10,567 bases of DNA from Azonexus sp. (GTDB lineage: Bacteria; Pseudomonadota; Gammaproteobacteria; Burkholderiales; Rhodocyclaceae), in the NCBI GenBank assembly GCA_030697085.1, contig JAUYQT010000676.1, forward strand, positions 1 through 10,567. The letters run 5' to 3'. Below, one piece after another: positions 7,485 to 10,567 of this stretch; position 1 is the first letter of the stretch; each line of letters begins with the position of its first letter. A program made the position numbers and the translations under genes. The notes under the pieces were generated by a model. That model saw only the letters and a list, made by a program, of their open reading frames with translations. It made no database searches and had not been told where the DNA came from.

Positions 7485-7513
7485 ATTATTCTGTAATTGA
7501 GAATCAGTGTCAA
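7485..7513 (-). promoter_or_regulatory. Sigma70-like promoter of the hemP-tonB operon
   Basis: On the minus strand a perfect -35 TTGACA (7513-7508) is followed after 17 nt by AATAAT (7490-7485), five of six matches to the -10 consensus. Transcription would start near 7478, about 26 nt before the hemP ATG. It is the best promoter in the window and the only clear one between the two minus-strand units. Confidence 0.75.
7493..7511. promoter_or_regulatory. Candidate Fur box
   Basis: The plus strand reads GTAATTGAGAATCAGTGTC, matching 13 of 19 positions of the Fur consensus GATAATGATAATCATTATC, with the core GA.AATCA intact. It overlaps the promoter spacer and part of the -35 element, so bound Fur-Fe(II) would block RNA polymerase. 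The position before hemP and a TonB system is what is expected of a Fur operator. Confidence 0.6.
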
Positions 7514-7550
7514 CAACTAGCAGGCTCATTTATGCTTGGGTGATCGCGGC

Positions 7551-7598
7551 AAAAGGGCTGATCGGTTGCGCCGAGCAAGCGACTGACCAAGCAGCCCT
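7551..7598 (-). terminator. Probable terminator of the B12-receptor transcript
   Basis: On the minus strand AGGGCTG (7598-7592) pairs with CAGCCCT (7560-7554). The stem extends after one mismatch by TTGGT with ACCGA (one G-U pair), encloses about 19 nt, and is followed by TTTT. It lies about 35 nt after the receptor stop at 7633 and before the hemP promoter, so it separates the two units. The T tract is short, so efficiency is uncertain. Confidence 0.55.
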
Positions 7599-7632
7599 CA
7601 AAAAATCAGCCGCTATCGCAATCGCCGCCGGT

Positions 7633-9759
7633 TTAAAAACTGGCGCGCAGGCCGAGCCGGAAGGTGCGTGGTTCCAGCGGATGCACCAGCTTGCCGTCGA
7701 TACCACCGCCGCAACTGCCGCCCAGCGTTTCGTTGCGGGTGCAGGCGCCGCCCCAGTATTCGATGTCGTTGGCCGTTTTGTCGAACAGGTTGAGCACGTC
7801 GAGCGTTACCTGCAGCTTGGGGCTGAAGCGGTAGCCGGCCTTCAGGTTGGCCATCCAGAAGGCGGTCGATTTCTGTTCGGCCGTTTCCTCCAGCGCGTAG
7901 GCGCCGAGGTAGCGCAGGCGCAGGCCGCCGAACCACGAGCCGCCGTTGTCGGCGGTCAGCGCCAGCGAGGCGGTGAGCGGAATGGCATTCGGCACGTGGC
8001 GGCCGCCATTGTCCAGGTTGGCTTCCTTGAAGCGGGCTTGTGACCAGGCAATATCGGCATCGATGATCCAGCCGTCGAGCGGCGTAATGTAGTTTGACCA
8101 TTCAACGCCATGCCGTTGCGAGGCGCCTTTCGGCTCGGTGATGCCTTCATCGCCGATGAAGACCAACTCCGAGGCCAGTTCCATTTGCCAGACCGACAGG
8201 CTGCTGCTCCAGCCCTTGAGCGGTGCAGCGCGCATGCCAAGTTCGCTGCCCCTGGCCTTGACGATCAGCGGTACGGCCTCGGCGGCCTAACCATCCTGCG
8301 GATTGATTCGGGCGGTAGCGCCGCGCGCGTCGTTGCTGTGGAAACCGTGCCCCCAGTTGGCGTAGAACTCGGTCCGGCCGAGCAGATTGAAGGGGCCGAA
8401 GACGACGCCGAGCTTCGGGCTGGTCTGCCCGGCTTCGGTGCTGCCGCCGTTGTCCATGTTGTACTGGCCGGCGAGGGGGGTGGCCTGGGCGCGAATCTGG
8501 TCGCGGCGCAGGCCGAGGCTGGTGCGCAGCCAGCCGGTCCATTGCGTGCGGGCTTCGAAAAGGGCGGCGATGGCCGTTTCCTCGATACGGTCTTCGCGCA
8601 CAGTGGCGGTACGGCGACGGCTTTCGGTGGTGTACAGGCCGACCTTGCTGATCCGGTCGTGGCGCAGTTGCAGGCCGGCGGTGATTTCGGTGTCTTTCCA
8701 GTTTGGCCCGAGGAACCATCTCTGGCTGGCCTGGCCGCCCCAGACCGTGCGCTCGTCGGTCTGTTCATGCTGGTCGCCTTGCGCACCGCTGATGTAGCCG
8801 GAGGGGGCGGAGAACAGGTTGAGGCCGTAGTCGATGACGTAAAGACTGGCCTTGCGGGCGCCCGTCGCAGTGGTCTGCGCCCAGTCGCCGGCCAGGCTGT
8901 AACGGTGAGTCTTGCCGCCGTCGTTGGCGGAGAGTGCGCCGTAGCGGCCAATTTCACCACGGGTAATGGCGCGTTCGGGCACGTGTTCGGTCGCCGTCCA
9001 GTCGGCTTGATAAGCCATGCCGGTCAGGGAAAAACCGTTGGCTGCCGTACCGGAAGTCAGGCGCAGCACGCCGTTATACTTTTTGAGATTTTCCGGCTGC
9101 TCCCAGGGGCCGTCGTTACCGCTGACTTCGAGGGCGCCGAGCAGATTGAAGCCCTTGAATTCGTGGCCACCCGCAGCCAGCACGCGACGGTAGTTGTTTT
9201 GACCGAGGCCGATGTCGACAAAGCTGTGGTCGAGTTGGCGCAGGTATTCGATGCGGGCGCTGCCGGTGGTAGCGAAATCGCCATCTTCGGCGGCATAAAC
9301 CCCCTTGCGGTATTTGACGCTGCCAATCAGTTCGGGAATCAGGAAATTGAGATCCATGTAGCCCTGGCCGTGGGCGTGGCTGAGCATATTGACCGGCATG
9401 CCCATCAGGTGGGTGGCGAAATCGCTACCGTGGTCGAGATTGAATCCGCGCAGAAAATACTGGTTGGCCTTGCCATCGCCCGAGTGCTGGGTGACGACCA
9501 TGCCGGGAATGGTTTCGAGCACTTCGGCCGGGCGCAGCAGCGGGCGGTTGGCGAGCTGCTTGGCGGTCACCGTGCCTTCGGTAGCCGAATCGGCGACGCC
9601 GGTCAGATCATGGCTGCCACTGCTGACGGTGACTTCCTGCAGGGTGGGCAGCCCGGCAGCGTGCAAGTTGCTGGAAAAAGCCAACACTACGGCGGTGGCA
9701 AACAGCGACGGTTTGCCGGAGTGGTTTTGGGGGAGGCGGGCTAAAGCATTCGAGGGCAT
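7633..9759 (-). pseudogene. TonB-dependent receptor, probably corrinoid, with in-frame amber stop
   Basis: This outer-membrane receptor frame has 709 codons including a TAG at codon 491 (8289-8287). Before it lie a signal peptide (about 1-34), a TonB-box-like QEVTVSS (41-47), a plug domain (about 55-170, with NQYFLRGFNLDHG and a histidine-rich LSHAHGQGY) and most of the barrel. After it, 217 codons continue in the same frame with normal barrel sequence (GSELGMRAAPLKGW, ELVFIGDEG) to the expected C-terminal phenylalanine (LGLRASF). So one base change or read error splits an otherwise intact gene. The ATG at 9759 is chosen because GGAGA lies at good spacing and the signal peptide starts there; the open frame back to 10122 runs through the riboswitch and is not coding. 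The upstream cobalamin riboswitch points to transport of B12, other corrinoids or possibly cobalt. It could be called btuB-like, but it does not closely resemble E. coli BtuB. Confidence 0.85.
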
Positions 9760-9761
9760 GG

Positions 9762-9791
9762 CGATTCTCCGGGCGAGGGAGCGGAGAATCG
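9762..9791 (-). promoter_or_regulatory. Shine-Dalgarno-sequestering hairpin (riboswitch expression platform)
   Basis: On the minus strand CGATTCTCC (9791-9783) and GGAGAATCG (9770-9762) form a perfect 9-bp stem around a 12-nt loop. The right arm contains the whole GGAGA ribosome site and ends 2 nt before the ATG at 9759. The hairpin would block initiation. Such hairpins are the usual output of proteobacterial cobalamin riboswitches, so control is probably translational: B12 bound, receptor off. Confidence 0.75.
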
Positions 9792-9932
9792 AAGGGGGGC
9801 GCCGGACGCAGGGCGGCAGCAAGGGGCAGAATATCCCGATGCTGAACGAACCCCACGAACGAAAAAAAGCAGCTGCACGCACAAACCTCTCGTCAAGGAC
9901 ACCCCGCCCCATCTTTGGTTGGAAAGTTGTTG

Positions 9933-10109
9933 CGGCAGGTCTCCTGGCTCTCGGTTCATCGCGCTTCGCCGCCTTCCCGGTGTGAACCAGTGGCAAGAAT
10001 GGCGAAGCGCTCGCCGATAACAGTTGCGGGGGCAGCCCCGGATTTCGAGTCGGACTCGGCACCGGATTCCCTTTTAATCCCCACAGGGGGGAACCTTCAA
10101 CAGCTGCCG
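9933..10109 (-). ncRNA. Cobalamin riboswitch aptamer
   Basis: Read on the minus strand, all conserved blocks occur in order: GAAGGTTCC, AAAGGGAATCCGGTG, TCCGGGGCTGCCCCCGCAACTGT split as the core (10044-10019), GCCACTG (9994-9988), GGGAAGG (about 9979-9973) and the B12 box AGCCAGGAGACCTGCC (9949-9934). The closing P1 helix pairs CGGCAG (10109-10104) with CTGCCG (9938-9933). About 170 nt of leader follow before the start codon, ending in the Shine-Dalgarno hairpin. A run of seven T (minus 9868-9862) lies in the leader, but no strong local stem precedes it, so I favour translational control. Confidence 0.95.
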
Positions 10110-10139
10110 ATTCTAATGGCATGACGGATTGGGCGCCAA
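10110..10139 (-). promoter_or_regulatory. Candidate promoter of the riboswitch-receptor transcript
   Basis: On the minus strand TTGGCG (10139-10134) and TAGAAT (10115-10110) are spaced by 18 nt, with four and five of six consensus matches. Transcription would start at about 10104, at the very start of or slightly inside the P1 helix, which is tight; a promoter further upstream remains possible. Confidence 0.35.
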
Positions 10140-10170
10140 GCGTGATGCTACTACCGGTAGTGGTTTGTAT

Positions 10171-10198
10171 TTGGTATGGCTACTGTATACGGTATATT
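10171..10198 (+). promoter_or_regulatory. Candidate promoter of the RNase H-like gene
   Basis: TTGGTA (10171-10176) and TATATT (10193-10198) are spaced by 16 nt, with four and five of six consensus matches. Start would be near 10205, giving a leader of about 88 nt. A perfect 12-bp palindrome, ACTACCGGTAGT (10150-10161), lies just upstream, between this and the divergent promoter, and could be an operator. Confidence 0.4.
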
Positions 10199-10221
10199 CG
10201 GCCAGGATAAGGGCTTGTTGC

Positions 10222-10259
10222 CCAGGTTCAAATATCACTGGCTGGTGGTATGAACTTGG
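10222..10259 (+). other. Leader hairpin before the RNase H-like gene
   Basis: CCAGGTTCA (10222-10230) can pair with TGAACTTGG (10251-10259) over 9 bp with one G-U pair and a 20-nt loop. It sits in the predicted leader, 20 nt before the GGAGA ribosome site. An alternative fold pairs GCCAG (10201-10205) with CTGGC (10239-10243), so two exclusive structures can be drawn. No known riboswitch class is recognised. Confidence 0.35.
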
Positions 10260-10292
10260 TTAGCATTGCGCCATAAATGGAGAAATAATTGA

Positions 10293-10567
10293 ATGGACAA
10301 CAGCATCTGGTACGCCTGGTTCGACGGGGCGACGAAGCATAGCAATCCGGGGATTCGCGGTATCGGTGCGCTACTCAAAGGCCCGGCCGGGGAGATTTTC
10401 GAGATCGCTCAGGAAATTGGCCAGGGAACGAACAACGAGGCCGAATACTGCGCGCTGATGGCCGTGCTCGATGCGGCCGTCACGGCTCAGGTGCAGAACC
10501 TCATCGTCTATGGCGATAGCCAGCTCGTCATCAAGCAGGTCAACGGCGAATGGTTGATCAATGCACC
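10293..10567 (+). CDS. RNase H-like nuclease, 3' end outside the window
   Basis: The first 91 codons are present. The fold is RNase H type 1: the opening strand YAWFDGAT with catalytic D11, then TNNEAEY with E51, and VYGDSQLVIKQVNGEW with D75, three of the four acidic residues of the active site; the fourth would lie beyond the edge. These enzymes cut the RNA strand of RNA-DNA hybrids. The sequence is closer in style to the short RNase HI-like group (Rv2228c/YpdQ type, GDSQLVI..V.G.W) than to E. coli RnhA. The ATG at 10293 follows GGAGA at 10280-10284. It is divergent from the B12-receptor unit and need not be linked with it in function. Confidence 0.85.
   Translation, partial: MDNSIWYAWFDGATKHSNPGIRGIGALLKGPAGEIFEIAQEIGQGTNNEAEYCALMAVLDAAVTAQVQNLIVYGDSQLVIKQVNGEWLINA

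Noticed and set aside
7166..7516. 116-codon minus-strand frame across the hemP region, and the opposing plus-strand frame at 7168-7500
   Set aside because: Both conflict with hemP, whose C-terminal half is a clear family match in a different frame, and the longer frame would run through the promoter.
8287..8289. TAG as a recoded codon (pyrrolysine or suppression)
   Set aside because: No recoding machinery or structure is visible in the window and other genes here give no hint of amber use; a mutation or read error is simpler, though readthrough is not excluded.
8110..9744. 544-codon plus-strand open frame opposite the B12-regulated receptor
   Set aside because: It is antisense to a receptor with clear plug, barrel, ribosome site and riboswitch. 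Its product is Gly/Ala/Val-rich with no recognisable fold, typical of the complement of GC-rich coding DNA.
9862..9876. Palindrome GCAGCTGC next to a seven-base T run (minus strand) as an intrinsic terminator in the riboswitch leader
   Set aside because: The palindrome is too short to form a hairpin with a loop and no longer local stem was found, so the Shine-Dalgarno hairpin is the better output device.
10225..10233. GGTTCAAAT resembling a tRNA T-loop
   Set aside because: No acceptor stem, D-arm or anticodon arm can be drawn around it; it is part of a leader hairpin instead.

Overview
The window reads as a GC-rich Gram-negative chromosome, most likely a betaproteobacterium of the Rhodocyclales type (Dechloromonas/Azonexus-like). 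The host is an inference from gene content, HemP and TonB style and codon use; no rRNA or marker gene is present to prove it. Almost everything lies on the minus strand, so the biological order runs from high to low coordinates. The theme is TonB-powered uptake of metals and cofactors.

From the right: a plus-strand RNase H-like gene (10293 to beyond the edge) is divergent from a minus-strand outer-membrane TonB-dependent receptor (9759-7633). The receptor is preceded by a textbook cobalamin riboswitch (about 10109-9933) and by a perfect 9-bp hairpin (9791-9762) that buries its Shine-Dalgarno sequence, so it is probably a B12/corrinoid receptor repressed by B12. Its frame carries one in-frame amber codon (8289-8287), so as read here the gene is broken or needs readthrough. 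A probable intrinsic terminator (about 7598-7551) closes this unit.

A second minus-strand unit starts at a strong sigma70-like promoter (-35 at 7513-7508, -10 at 7490-7485) overlapped by a good Fur-box match. It reads hemP (58 aa) - tonB - exbB - exbD - a second TonB-dependent receptor - a TlpA-like periplasmic thiol oxidoreductase - feoB - feoA. Most junctions are tight or overlapping (GTGA, ATGA, TAA directly abutting ATG). This suggests one iron-regulated operon of about 7 kb holding an energy transducer, an outer-membrane receptor, a periplasmic redox protein and an inner-membrane Fe(II) pump.

The most unusual point is the second receptor. Its only two cysteines form a CxxC in the plug domain, and its stop codon overlaps the start of a CPPC thioredoxin-fold protein, which is followed at once by feoB. 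This invites a model of thiol-gated or reductive iron uptake from the outer membrane to FeoB; that model is inference.

The left 427 bases hold a strong 16-bp terminator hairpin, a two-copy 16-bp tandem repeat and a 79-codon start-less open frame that looks like a gene remnant. No rRNA, tRNA, CRISPR or intact mobile element was found.
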